Below, piece by piece: positions 8,271 to 16,802 of a stretch of DNA of 64,000 bases. The notes under the pieces are model-generated. The model saw nothing but the letters and a program-made list of their open reading frames with translations, did no database searches and was not told the DNA's origin. Positions within the stretch are counted from its first letter, which is position 1, and every line of letters begins with the position of its first letter. Origin of the DNA: an uncultured Roseibium sp. (GTDB taxonomy: Bacteria; Pseudomonadota; Alphaproteobacteria; Rhizobiales; Stappiaceae); assembly GCF_947494555.1 (NCBI RefSeq), contig NZ_CANLVF010000001.1, forward strand, positions 682,001 through 746,000, given 5' to 3'. Made by a program: the position numbers and the translations under genes.

Positions 8271-9122
8271 TCACTTCTTCCGCTGGACGGCGATCATGAT
8301 GAGGGCGAGGGCGCTGGAGCCGACCATGAGGAGGAGGGAGACGGCGTTGAGAAGGGGGGTCGAGCCTTCTTTCAGGCGGTCGAACATGGCGATGGTCAGC
8401 GGCGCGTCGGAGCCGACCAGCATGAAGGTGGTGTTGAAGTTCTCAAAACTCATCAAAAACGCCACGATGAACGCGCCGATCATGGCCGGAAAGAGATAGG
8501 GCAGGGTGATCGTGCGGATCGCCGTGAGGGCGTCTGCACCGAGGTTCATCGCGGCTTCTTCAAGCGTCTTGTCGAAGGTCTTGAGCCGGGCCGATATGAC
8601 GAGGGTCGCCATGGTCGCGATGAAGGAAAATTGTCCAAGCACGACGAGCAGGACACCTGGCCTCAAGGCTTCGATATCCCACTTGAAACCATCCCACATG
8701 GCGTTGGCGATGGAAGAGGAAAACACCAGGATGGACACCCCGAGCAGGATGCCGGGAATGACCAGCGGCAGAAGCATCAGGAAATAGAGGAATTCCTTGC
8801 CCTTGAACCTGTAGCGGTTGAAGAGGAACGCATTGGTGGTTCCAACGATAACAGCCAGGGTCGAGACACAGACACCGATGAAGATCGACGTGCCGATTGC
8901 CCTGAGGATCGGGCGTTCGTGGAAGACGCCGATCATCGGGTGCGCATCGCCGAAGAACCAGTTCCAGGTAAAGCCTTTCCAGGGCAGGGAGGGGAACTGG
9001 CTGTCGTTGAAGGCAAAGACCGCGTTGACGGCCAACGGCAACGCCAAATAGACGAAGAACAACGTGACATAGACCTTGAAGGCTATGTCCATCGTCCGGT
9101 TCTGCGGGATCGTTGGTATCAT
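8271..9122 (-). CDS. ABC transporter permease, spermidine/putrescine (PotC) type
   Basis: 283 residues with six predicted membrane segments and the permease EAA loop (EEAAMNLGADALTAIRTITLPYLFPAM), which docks to the ATPase. It belongs to the PotC-like inner-membrane permeases of the polyamine/opine/Fe group. It is the last gene of a reverse-strand operon (GDPD, binding protein, ATPase, PotB-type permease, this gene), 9 bases after the PotB-type gene. Polyamine specificity should not be assumed; the linked glycerophosphodiesterase gene points to a phosphodiester-type or polyol-type ligand. Confidence 0.88.
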   Translation of the reverse strand: MIPTIPQNRTMDIAFKVYVTLFFVYLALPLAVNAVFAFNDSQFPSLPWKGFTWNWFFGDAHPMIGVFHERPILRAIGTSIFIGVCVSTLAVIVGTTNAFLFNRYRFKGKEFLYFLMLLPLVIPGILLGVSILVFSSSIANAMWDGFKWDIEALRPGVLLVVLGQFSFIATMATLVISARLKTFDKTLEEAAMNLGADALTAIRTITLPYLFPAMIGAFIVAFLMSFENFNTTFMLVGSDAPLTIAMFDRLKEGSTPLLNAVSLLLMVGSSALALIMIAVQRKK

Positions 9123-9131
9123 GGCGCGCCC

Positions 9132-9989
9132 CTATCCCATCGTCTTTTCAAGTGACTGGCCGGTGAGCTTCAGGGCCACCCATACAATGGCCGTCGACAG
9201 GAACAGCAGCATGAAGCCGAACGCAGCGCCCAGTTCCCAGTTAAAGCGCACGATGAACTGGGAATAGATCAGCTCGGTGAACCACAGACTGTCTTTTCCG
9301 CCGAGCATGATCGGGGTCAGGTAATTGCCGAGCGACAGCATGAAGACGACGATGCAGCCGGACACGATCCCGGGCATCGCATGCGGAACGATGATTTCTC
9401 GGAAGACCGAAGCGCTGGAGCCGCCGAGATCGTATCCCGCTTCAATCAGGCTGTCGTCCAGGGTACTGAGCGTGGTTACCAGAGGAACCACCATGAACAG
9501 CATGGACGTATAGACGAGGCCGATCATGATGGCGGCATCATTATAGAGAAGTTCCACGGGCCCGTTGACCAGGCCGAGCCATTGAAGGAGCGACGAAATG
9601 ATGCCGGTTTCGCGCAGCAGGATCATCCAGCCGAAGGTGCGCACCAGTTCGGAGACCCAGAACGGCACGAGACACAGAACAAACAGGATCGGCTGCAGTT
9701 TTCCGCGCGCCATCTTTGCAATGAAATAAGCAACCGGGAAGCCGACAATCAGCGTGATGAAGGTTGCCAGGATCGACATGACTGCCGTGCGGGCAAAAGT
9801 CACCAGATAAAGCGGTTCGTTCAGGAAGGTCAGGAAATTGGCGAAACTGAAGGCATATTGACCGACGCCCACCCGTTCGCGGAGCGAAACCAGAGCCAGG
9901 TCGATATGGGGAATGATGACGAGCAGGAGAAGCCACAGGAGCACCGGCGCGAGCAGAAGATAAAAGCCGAGGGACCGTCCCGAGGTCAT
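9132..9989 (-). CDS. ABC transporter permease, PotB type
   Basis: 285 residues, six predicted membrane segments, with the cytoplasmic EAA loop (SLIEAGYDLGGSSASVFREIIVPHAMPGI) diagnostic of importer permeases. The PotB/PotC pair forms the channel of one type I ABC importer. The start codon overlaps the stop of the upstream ATPase gene by four bases (ATGA), indicating translational coupling. The N-terminus begins MTSGRSLGFYLLLAPVLLWLLLLVI, a usual start for this family. Confidence 0.88.
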   Translation of the reverse strand: MTSGRSLGFYLLLAPVLLWLLLLVIIPHIDLALVSLRERVGVGQYAFSFANFLTFLNEPLYLVTFARTAVMSILATFITLIVGFPVAYFIAKMARGKLQPILFVLCLVPFWVSELVRTFGWMILLRETGIISSLLQWLGLVNGPVELLYNDAAIMIGLVYTSMLFMVVPLVTTLSTLDDSLIEAGYDLGGSSASVFREIIVPHAMPGIVSGCIVVFMLSLGNYLTPIMLGGKDSLWFTELIYSQFIVRFNWELGAAFGFMLLFLSTAIVWVALKLTGQSLEKTMG

Positions 9990-11092
9990 TCCTTCCCTCC
10001 GGTTTCGAAGATGTTGCCTTGCTTGTCCGACCAGCCGAAATTGACAGTCTGGCCGGGCCGGATCCCGTCAAAGCGACCGGATTGCGGCAGACCGACTTCG
10101 ATTGTTTCACTGCTTTCCTCGGCCTTGATCCGTATCCGGCTTGCCGCGCCATTGAAAAGCATCTGTTCCACCTTGCCGGAGAGGGCATTGTCGAGTTCGG
10201 CAACGTCGTCTGCCGTCCTGGACAGGTGGATGGCTTCCGGGCGCACATAGGCTTCCGCAGACCGGCCTTCGGGAATATCACGGAGCAGCGATACGCCTTT
10301 GATGTGGGTGCCGTGTTCCGTGCGCAGTTCAACGTCGTGGCCGCTGGATCGGACAACCTCGCCCTTGAAAATGTTGGCATCTCCAACAAACCCGGCAACG
10401 AAGGCCGTTTCAGGCCGGTGGTAAAGCTCTTCAGGTCCGGCCATCTGTTCAAACCGGCCCGCATTCATCACCGCAATCGTGTCCGACATGACGAGCGCTT
10501 CGCTCTGGTCGTGGGTGATGTAGACGAAGGTGGTGTCAAAAGCGTGCTGAAGGCTCTTGAGCTCAATCTTCATCTGCTCGCGCAGTTTGAGATCAAGGGC
10601 ACCGAGTGGTTCATCGAGCAGCAACACGTCCGGCTCCAGCACCATGCACCGGGCAATGGCGACACGCTGTTTCTGGCCGCCGGAGAGTTCATTGACCTGA
10701 CGCTTGCCGATGCCAGGGAGCCCGATCCGCTCCAGGGCTTCCTCGACCTTCTTTTCGATTTCGGCTTTTCCAAGGCCCTTGCGGCGCAGGCCGTAGCCGA
10801 TGTTGTCGGCAATGTTCATCATCGGAAACAAGGCGAGGTGCTGGAACACCATGTTCACCGGGCGCTTGTTCGGCGGCACGTCCAGAACCGACCGGCCCTT
10901 GATCAGAATGTCTCCGGATGTCGGCTCAAGAAAGCCCGCGATCATGCGCATGATCGTTGTCTTGCCGCAGCCGGACGGTCCGAGGATCGAGAAGAACGAG
11001 CCCGCCGGGACTTCAAAGCTGACGTTGTCCACCGCCAACGCGTCACCGAAGCGTCTTGTCAGATCAATGCAGCTGAGATCCGGGGTCGCCAT
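9986..11092 (-). CDS. ABC transporter ATP-binding protein, PotA/UgpC type
   Basis: 368 residues. The nucleotide-binding domain has Walker A GPSGCGKT (38-45), the signature LSGGQKQRVAIAR, Walker B VLLLDEPLGALD and the switch His (YITHDQSEA). A C-terminal TOBE-type regulatory domain (about 240-365) places it in the CUT1/PotA subfamily of sugar and polyamine importer ATPases. It is the only ATPase gene near either ABC importer in this part of the window, so it might also energise the second, ATPase-less system at 14555-17676; that is inference. It overlaps the next gene by four bases. Confidence 0.92.
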   Translation of the reverse strand: MATPDLSCIDLTRRFGDALAVDNVSFEVPAGSFFSILGPSGCGKTTIMRMIAGFLEPTSGDILIKGRSVLDVPPNKRPVNMVFQHLALFPMMNIADNIGYGLRRKGLGKAEIEKKVEEALERIGLPGIGKRQVNELSGGQKQRVAIARCMVLEPDVLLLDEPLGALDLKLREQMKIELKSLQHAFDTTFVYITHDQSEALVMSDTIAVMNAGRFEQMAGPEELYHRPETAFVAGFVGDANIFKGEVVRSSGHDVELRTEHGTHIKGVSLLRDIPEGRSAEAYVRPEAIHLSRTADDVAELDNALSGKVEQMLFNGAASRIRIKAEESSETIEVGLPQSGRFDGIRPGQTVNFGWSDKQGNIFETGGKE

Positions 11093-11114
11093 TCCAATTC
11101 CTTCCGGGAGAAAA

Positions 11115-11136
11115 CCTCCCGCCGGGTGGCGGGAGG
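11115..11136 (-). promoter_or_regulatory. Intercistronic hairpin between binding protein and ATPase genes
   Basis: CCTCCCGCC (11115-11123) pairs perfectly with GGCGGGAGG (11128-11136) around a 4-base loop. It lies in the 60-base gap after the binding-protein gene. Such hairpins stabilise the upstream message and lower expression of the distal genes, giving excess periplasmic binding protein. No T-run follows, so it is more likely an mRNA-stabilising or attenuating element than a full terminator. Confidence 0.6.
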
Positions 11137-11152
11137 CTCAGGGGTGTTGCTA

Positions 11153-12226
11153 TCAGTTTGCCGCTTTCACGCGGTCAAGGACGCCACCTTCGATCACTTC
11201 AAGACCGGCAGGAACCGGCGGGTACCACTTGATGTTGTCGACATCGGCTGCCGGATAGCTCTTCTGGTATTTTGCCTTGAGCTCTTCAGAAACGCCGGCA
11301 TCGCCGCCCTTGGACGCTGTGAAGTTGCCGGCCACATTGGTGATCTTGGCTGCAATGTCTGGCCGCATCACGAAGTTGATCCAGGCGTAGGCGGCGTCAT
11401 CGGCCTTGCCCTTAGCCGGAAGGACGAATGTATCGATCCAGCCGAGTGAACCCGACGAGGGCGCGACAAAGGTCACGTTCGGCATTTCGCCGTTCAGTTT
11501 CCAGCCACCGGTATCCCAGGCCATGGAAGCAACGACTTCGCCGGACCTGATCAGGTTCATCAGTTCATCGCCGCCACCCCAATAGGCCTTGACGTTGCCC
11601 TTGCACTCAACGAGCTTGGCCTCGACCTTGTCCATGATCTCCTTGTAAGCGGCTTCGTCGCCATAAGCGGCGAACGGGTCCAGCCCCATGGAGTAGGCAA
11701 AGCCGATCAGCGTCGGGCGTTTCAGGCGGTAGGAAACCTTGCCCTTTACATCGTCGTTGCAAAGATCGGTGTAGTCCTTGACCGAAGCAGCAGCTTCGGT
11801 GTCGAGAACAAGACCGGAGGTGCCCCAGACGTGCGGTACGCCGTAGACTTCACCGTCAACGGTGGTGTTGCCTTTCGTGGCTTCCAGCATGGAGGCGATG
11901 AACAGGCTGTCGTCGATCTTGGAAAGGTCGATCGGCTTGTAGATGCCGAATTCAGCCTGCGGGCCGGAAATACGATCCTGGCTCGGTTGAGCGAGGTCGA
12001 AGCCACCGCCGCCGGTCGCGCGCAGTTTGGCGATCATTTCCTCGTTGTTCGATTTGGTCACCTCGACCGTGTGGCCGGTTTCCTTTTCAAACAATTCGAT
12101 GACTTCTTCCGGAGCGTATCCGCCCCAGGTCAGCAGGCGGAGTGTTTCCGCACTTGCGATTTGCGTGGCGGCCAGTGAAAGAACCGCAGCGGCGGTGGTA
12201 GTCTTGAGCATTGACAGGGAAATCAT
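11153..12226 (-). CDS. ABC transporter periplasmic binding protein, PotD type
   Basis: 357 residues from ATG at 12226; this start is preferred over one 12 codons upstream because AAGGAG sits 5 bases before it and it directly opens a signal peptide (MISLSMLKTTTAAAVLSLAATQIASAE). The mature protein begins TLRLLTWGGYAPEEVIELFEKETG, typical of the spermidine/putrescine-binding cluster (SBP cluster D). It would capture the ligand in the periplasm for the PotB/PotC/PotA-like proteins encoded downstream. The gene follows the glycerophosphodiesterase gene by 49 bases, and is followed by a strong hairpin. Confidence 0.88.
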   Translation of the reverse strand: MISLSMLKTTTAAAVLSLAATQIASAETLRLLTWGGYAPEEVIELFEKETGHTVEVTKSNNEEMIAKLRATGGGGFDLAQPSQDRISGPQAEFGIYKPIDLSKIDDSLFIASMLEATKGNTTVDGEVYGVPHVWGTSGLVLDTEAAASVKDYTDLCNDDVKGKVSYRLKRPTLIGFAYSMGLDPFAAYGDEAAYKEIMDKVEAKLVECKGNVKAYWGGGDELMNLIRSGEVVASMAWDTGGWKLNGEMPNVTFVAPSSGSLGWIDTFVLPAKGKADDAAYAWINFVMRPDIAAKITNVAGNFTASKGGDAGVSEELKAKYQKSYPAADVDNIKWYPPVPAGLEVIEGGVLDRVKAAN

Positions 12227-12275
12227 GACAACTCCTTGTTTAACCAAATTGTCCAGGTCCAATTTCGGTCGATTT

Positions 12276-13289
12276 TCACTCGGTCGATATGTGTTGGCTA
12301 ACCGAGCCTTTCCCTTGGGAATTCGACCGGTCGTTTACTGACAGGTTGCCCTGTTCCTCCGCGGTCATTATGTCGTCCCAAAGAGCCTTTGCACGGGTGG
12401 GGTAGTCGGTAATGACACCATCAACACCCATATCTTTCATGCGTTTCATGTCCTCAACCGAATTGACGGTCCAGACATTGACCACAAGACCAAGCCTGTG
12501 TGCGAGATCCAGATCGTCCTGTGTCAATTCGGAGAAGTAAGGCGACCAGACAGTGCCGCCCGCTTCTTTCACCAAATCAGGCAGTCGCTTGCTGCTTGAC
12601 CACTCAAGCCCATCCATCCAGGGCGAGTTGTCATAGATATTCGCATCATCCTCGGGATCTTCCAAATTCTGGTAGGTGAGGTATCCCAGCGGGATCTCCG
12701 GGGCGGCCTGGCGGAAGGCGTGAAGCACCCGCCAGTCAAAAGACGAGACAATAATGCGCTCGGCCAAATGGGACTTTTCAACCAACGGCAAGATGGAGCC
12801 GAGCAATTCCTCCGGACTGTCGCCGAGGTCAGTCCGGTTCGCGAAGGATTTGACTTCCAGATTGAGAACCATTCGCGGACTGGCCTTCGCCCACTCAAAA
12901 AGCTCTTCAAGTGTCGGTATCTCGATGTTGGAGAGCGCGCTCTGTTCGGGGAATGTGGATCTCGCCTTGCTGCCTGGCTGCAGGGATCCGATGTCATAGG
13001 ATTTCAGATCCAGAACGCTGGTTTCACAAATCTTCGGTCCGTCGGTATCGAGCCAGATGCCGGAGCGGTTGCGCACCTTGCCGACCTGCAGGGTTGCGTC
13101 GTGCCAGATAACCGGTTGATGATCCCGTGCATTTTGCACATCGAACTCAACAGCGGTAACGCCGATGTCGTCAAGCAGCCGAAATCCGTCCATGCTGTTT
13201 TCCGGGATCTCGCCACGCGCTCCCCGATGGCCGTAAATCAGCGGCAACTTACCGGTTCGCCTTATGTGTCGTTCCAAACCAAATGACAT
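12276..13289 (-). CDS. Glycerophosphodiester phosphodiesterase
   Basis: 337 residues from ATG at 13289 (MSFGLERHIRRTG); a 29-codon upstream extension is Arg-rich, lacks family similarity and is left out. The GDPD active-site pattern is complete: YGHRGARGEIPENSMDGF (His-Arg-Gly and Glu-Asn), VEFDVQ (metal ligands), VIWHDATL (second His), and a C-terminal GVDGVITDYPTRA. The enzyme hydrolyses glycerophosphodiesters to glycerol-3-phosphate plus an alcohol. No signal peptide is evident, so it probably acts in the cytosol on imported substrate. It leads the operon with a PotDABC-like importer and is divergent from a LysR gene. Confidence 0.88.
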   Translation of the reverse strand: MSFGLERHIRRTGKLPLIYGHRGARGEIPENSMDGFRLLDDIGVTAVEFDVQNARDHQPVIWHDATLQVGKVRNRSGIWLDTDGPKICETSVLDLKSYDIGSLQPGSKARSTFPEQSALSNIEIPTLEELFEWAKASPRMVLNLEVKSFANRTDLGDSPEELLGSILPLVEKSHLAERIIVSSFDWRVLHAFRQAAPEIPLGYLTYQNLEDPEDDANIYDNSPWMDGLEWSSSKRLPDLVKEAGGTVWSPYFSELTQDDLDLAHRLGLVVNVWTVNSVEDMKRMKDMGVDGVITDYPTRAKALWDDIMTAEEQGNLSVNDRSNSQGKGSVSQHISTE

Positions 13290-13379
13290 TGAACACTCGT
13301 TCTGAACGGGTCGCCAACTCCGACACAGGCAACGCTTTGCGCGCCTCCACCTTCTGAGAAATCTAGGTTGGCGCAAATA

Positions 13380-13440
13380 AAAACATAATTCAAACGAAAT
13401 ATTTTTGACGTGAATATAACATAATATTATATCTCGATCC
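13380..13440. promoter_or_regulatory. AT-rich divergent control region with palindrome
   Basis: Between the divergent GDPD and LysR genes lies an AT-rich block containing ATAATATTAT (a perfect 10-base palindrome) near 13430-13439 and several A/T tracts. This is the expected location of a LysR binding site that would control both the importer operon and the regulator itself. The exact operator cannot be fixed by eye. Confidence 0.4.
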
Positions 13441-13468
13441 TAAGTGGGCTCAGGAGCGGGAAAATCGG

Positions 13469-14374
13469 ATGAAGGGGCAATTACAGCTCAGACAACTTGA
13501 GGCGCTGAGTGCGGTCGCAAAAACGGGCAGTATTTCCCGGGCTGCAGAACTCCTTTTCATCTCCCAGCCAGCCACCAGCAGGCTGCTGGCGGATCTTTCG
13601 AAACACCTGGGGTTTCCGCTTTATCATCGAAAAGACGGACAACTTGTGCTGACGTCCGAGGTGCGTCACCTGATGCCGGAAATCAGGCGCATTCTGGAAT
13701 CAATGGACAATATCGCCCAGGCCGCCCGAAACATCCCGCAGGGAAGGGCCGGCCATTTGAGGATCGCCTGCCTTCCGGGTTTTGCGGTCAGCCATTTGCC
13801 CGAAGTCGTCGCCAGTTTTCTGGAGGGCCGGCCCGATGTCACGGTGACGATCGAACCGGATCGCCCCGAACGCATCCTGGAATGGATCATCGACGAACAG
13901 TATGATTGCGGCATTACCGATGGCTTCAACGGGCACCCGGCAATTGAAGAACGCAATGTTGCCATCAAGTCGGCTTGCATCTTTCCCAAAGGGCACCGAC
14001 TTGAAACTCTCGACGAGATCACGCCGGCGGATCTTGCGGGCGAAAAACTTATCCACGACACCTTCGGCAGCATTTATTTCCGTGCGATCGAAGAAGCCTT
14101 TGAACGAGCCCACGTAAAGCTTGAGACCCTTATTGAGACCAGACAGTTCACGACAGCTTGCGAGCTGGTCAGTCTTGGCACTGGTGTTTCGATCGTCAGC
14201 GAACTGGACGCCCGGACATATCAAAACCGGGGCTTGAGCTATCGGCCATTCCTGCCGGATATTCCACACAAATTGTCCCTCGTGCGCCCTCTCAATCAAC
14301 CGCCTTCTTTGCTGACCATGGAGTTTCTGACGCAGTTCGAGAACGGCTTGCGGTTTCTGCGCAGTGACGGGTAG
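13469..14374 (+). CDS. LysR family transcriptional regulator
   Basis: 301 residues. N-terminal winged HTH (LRQLEALSAVAKTGSISRAAELLFISQPATSRLLADLSKHLG) followed by a periplasmic-binding-protein-like effector domain starting near residue 90 (GHLRIACLPGFAVSHLPEVVASFL). The gene is divergent from the GDPD-PotDABC-like operon on its left and convergent with the binding protein of the second ABC system on its right, so it most likely controls one or both of these loci. The ligand is unknown. Confidence 0.9.
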   Translation: MKGQLQLRQLEALSAVAKTGSISRAAELLFISQPATSRLLADLSKHLGFPLYHRKDGQLVLTSEVRHLMPEIRRILESMDNIAQAARNIPQGRAGHLRIACLPGFAVSHLPEVVASFLEGRPDVTVTIEPDRPERILEWIIDEQYDCGITDGFNGHPAIEERNVAIKSACIFPKGHRLETLDEITPADLAGEKLIHDTFGSIYFRAIEEAFERAHVKLETLIETRQFTTACELVSLGTGVSIVSELDARTYQNRGLSYRPFLPDIPHKLSLVRPLNQPPSLLTMEFLTQFENGLRFLRSDG

Positions 14375-14513
14375 CTTCGTCAAGCTGGCAGACATGCAGA
14401 TGAAAGCTTGCCGGAATTGGTATGAATGCATTTTTGCCGAGAAAAGCGTGAATTTTCCGAAGCATTTTTGTCGAAATCTCAGGACGTGGGATTCTTCAAT
14501 CCGTTTTGATCAA

Positions 14514-14534
14514 ACCGGGGCCAGCGGCCCCGGT
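14514..14534. terminator. Hairpin between convergent LysR and binding-protein genes
   Basis: ACCGGGGCC (14514-14522) and GGCCCCGGT (14526-14534) form a perfect 9-base-pair GC-rich stem with a 3-base loop. It lies 20 bases after the stop of the reverse-strand binding-protein gene and between convergent genes. In the reverse direction the stem is followed by only a short T-run (TTTGATC), so it is a moderate terminator candidate. Confidence 0.55.
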
Positions 14535-14554
14535 CGATCATGGGAGAAGGCGCC

Positions 14555-15799
14555 TCAGTCCTGCGCAATCATCTCACGCATGTTCTCGGCGAATGCACCG
14601 AGGGCTTCTTCAGCAGTCTGTTGCTCCAATACGATGCTGTCCCAAATCGCGGGTTCTTCGGAGCGGATTGCAGGCATTGCCGGTGGACGGGCGCGGGCAA
14701 AGGCGATTTCGAGTTGGTTGTTGGCCACCAGATATTCCGGATGCTCGGCAATACGCTCCTGTGCAAGTGGCGTCTCGATGGCGCCTTTGATGATCGGCAG
14801 ATAGCCAGTGCGCACAAAGACGAAAGCCGAGTTTTCCGGTGTGGTGACAAAGCGGATGAATTCCCAGGCACCATCCTTCACTTCCTTGTCGGCCGAGGCG
14901 ACGATGCCGAGTGTCGCACCGCCGATAGGTGCGGCGCAGACCTCTTCGCAAGGCAGCGCGGCAACGCCGAGTTCGAACGATGCGTCTGCAAGCTGGCGGG
15001 TCAGGCTGCCGGTAGAGTCGAATTCGATCGCGGCACGTCCGGTAATGAAATACTCATCGGCGAGCTTGTCGTCGAGTGCAGCTTCCTGCGACGACACCTT
15101 GTGGACATTCACCCAGTCCGCCGCCGTCTGGTAGGCCTTGACGGAACCCGGCAAATCGATCTGGACGGCATTGTCCGCCGGATCGACCCAGCCGCCCGCT
15201 GCCTGGTTGGTCATGGCCCAACGGACCCATTGCGGTGGAGGGGAAATGCCCCACTGCTTGGTTTCACCACCCTCGGATTTGGTCAGTTTCTGGCCCATAT
15301 CAAGCAATTCGGCCCACGTCTTCGGCGGCTGCTCCGGATCGAGACCAGCAACCTTGAAGAGGTCCTTGTTGTAGTACATCACCGGCGTTGAAACGTTAAA
15401 TGGAACCACGTAGCTCTCGCCCAGATACTTGGAGGCTTCGAGGGCAAAAGGGCGGATCTGGTTTGTCCAGTCGGTGCCTGCGGCGTCGATGTAAGGCTGC
15501 AGAGGCTCCAACGCGCCGCGGTCGGCGAAGAGGCCGTATCGGGTGATCTCCAGCATGACCAAGCCCGGTGCGGTTTTACCGGCGATCGCTGCGGTCAGCT
15601 TCTGGGTGCCTTCGGCGTATTTGCCGGTATAGACCGGAACCAATTCATAGTTGGACTGGCTTTCATTGAACTTTGTAGCCAACTCCTCAACGGCACTGCC
15701 GTTGTTGCCGGAAAATGCGTGCCAGAACTCGATTTTTGTCTGTGCAGCGGCGGCAGTAGACATCAGTCCGGCTGCCAGCGCGAAGGTGAGAATGCGCAT
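14555..15799 (-). CDS. ABC transporter periplasmic binding protein, UgpB/CUT1 type
   Basis: 414 residues from ATG at 15799 (AAGGAG six bases upstream; a longer frame to 15868 has no such site). A signal peptide (MRILTFALAAGLMSTAAAAQ) precedes TKIEFWHAFSGNNGSAVEELATKFNESQ, characteristic of SBP family 1 proteins such as the glycerol-3-phosphate binder UgpB. With permeases and a GDPD encoded divergently, a Ugp-like importer for glycerol-3-phosphate or glycerophosphodiesters is the most economical reading. The gene is transcribed away from its permeases, which is unusual for a Ugp operon. Confidence 0.88.
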   Translation of the reverse strand: MRILTFALAAGLMSTAAAAQTKIEFWHAFSGNNGSAVEELATKFNESQSNYELVPVYTGKYAEGTQKLTAAIAGKTAPGLVMLEITRYGLFADRGALEPLQPYIDAAGTDWTNQIRPFALEASKYLGESYVVPFNVSTPVMYYNKDLFKVAGLDPEQPPKTWAELLDMGQKLTKSEGGETKQWGISPPPQWVRWAMTNQAAGGWVDPADNAVQIDLPGSVKAYQTAADWVNVHKVSSQEAALDDKLADEYFITGRAAIEFDSTGSLTRQLADASFELGVAALPCEEVCAAPIGGATLGIVASADKEVKDGAWEFIRFVTTPENSAFVFVRTGYLPIIKGAIETPLAQERIAEHPEYLVANNQLEIAFARARPPAMPAIRSEEPAIWDSIVLEQQTAEEALGAFAENMREMIAQD

Positions 15800-15932
15800 G
15801 GAAATCTCCTTGAAGGAATGATTGCAACGCAAACAGCCTAGGGAGCCGCTGTAACGGTGATGAAACAATTATATGAAAAGAGCTTCGTAAAACTGCAAAG
15901 AACTTGTCACATGACTGTGTTTGCTAGCGGGT

Positions 15933-16802
15933 ATGCGTCCAATCCGCCCCTACCTTTACGTTGCGCCCGCTCTGGCAGTGCTTGTCGTCTTTGTGTACTG
16001 GCCGGTTCTCTATTCGCTTTGGCTCAGTCTTTACCGCTGGGACTGGCTGATGCCGGCGCCGGAATTCGTCGGTGTGAAGAATTATTCAGTGCTTCTGAGC
16101 TCCGCTCAGTTCCAGGCGGCTCTCTGGCGCACAACCTTGTTCACGCTGGTTTCTGTGCCACCAACCCTGGCGATTGCGCTGGTCGTGGCCGTCCAGATCG
16201 CGCCGCCAACAAGGACAAACCGTCTGTTCCGTTCGATTTATTTCATGCCTACGGTCATGTCGGCGGTCGCGATCGGCGTCATGTTCGACTTCATGATGTC
16301 GACCGAGATCGGCACGTTCAACCGGGCACTTAAATGGCTCGGGCTGCCCGCCGTTCGCTGGCTGACGGATCCCGATATCGCACTCTACTCTATCGCCATG
16401 GTCGAGGTCTGGAAACAGTTCGGCTACGCAGTGGTCATTTATGCTGCAGGGATCCAGTCAATCCCTTCAGAACTTTACGAGGCCGCCCGGCTCGACGGCT
16501 CCGGACCGCGGCGTCAGTTCTTCGACATCACCTTCCCACTGGTGATGCCAACGACCTTCTTCCTCTTGATCCTCTCGGTCATAAACGGTTTTCAGGTGTT
16601 TACATTCGTGGATGTCATGACCGAAGGCGGTCCAGCCCGCGCGACCGAGGTCATTCTCTATTATCTCGTTCGCGTTGGTTTCGAGTCTGCCAATGTCGGA
16701 CTTGGCTCGGCTGTTGCAATCATCCTCTTTGCAATCCTGATGGCGATCACGCTGCTGAAACTATCGACGCTCGGCCGCAAGGTGCACTATGGCTACGATT
16801 GA
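15933..16802 (+). CDS. ABC transporter permease, UgpA type
   Basis: 289 residues from ATG at 15933 (an in-frame TTG four codons earlier is possible). Six membrane segments and the EAA loop (LYEAARLDGSGPRRQFFDITFPLVMPT) mark a CUT1-family importer permease. It is divergent from the UgpB-like gene with a 133-base shared control region, and its 3' end overlaps the next permease gene by 14 bases. Confidence 0.88.
   Translation: MRPIRPYLYVAPALAVLVVFVYWPVLYSLWLSLYRWDWLMPAPEFVGVKNYSVLLSSAQFQAALWRTTLFTLVSVPPTLAIALVVAVQIAPPTRTNRLFRSIYFMPTVMSAVAIGVMFDFMMSTEIGTFNRALKWLGLPAVRWLTDPDIALYSIAMVEVWKQFGYAVVIYAAGIQSIPSELYEAARLDGSGPRRQFFDITFPLVMPTTFFLLILSVINGFQVFTFVDVMTEGGPARATEVILYYLVRVGFESANVGLGSAVAIILFAILMAITLLKLSTLGRKVHYGYD

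Noticed and set aside
10019..11449. 476-codon open frame antisense to the ABC ATPase and binding-protein genes
   Set aside because: It covers two genes with unmistakable motifs on the other strand and has no motif or ribosome site of its own.
15800..15932. Possible operator in the divergent region of the Ugp-like system
   Set aside because: The 133 bases are AT-rich near 15860-15900 but no inverted repeat stood out enough to call.
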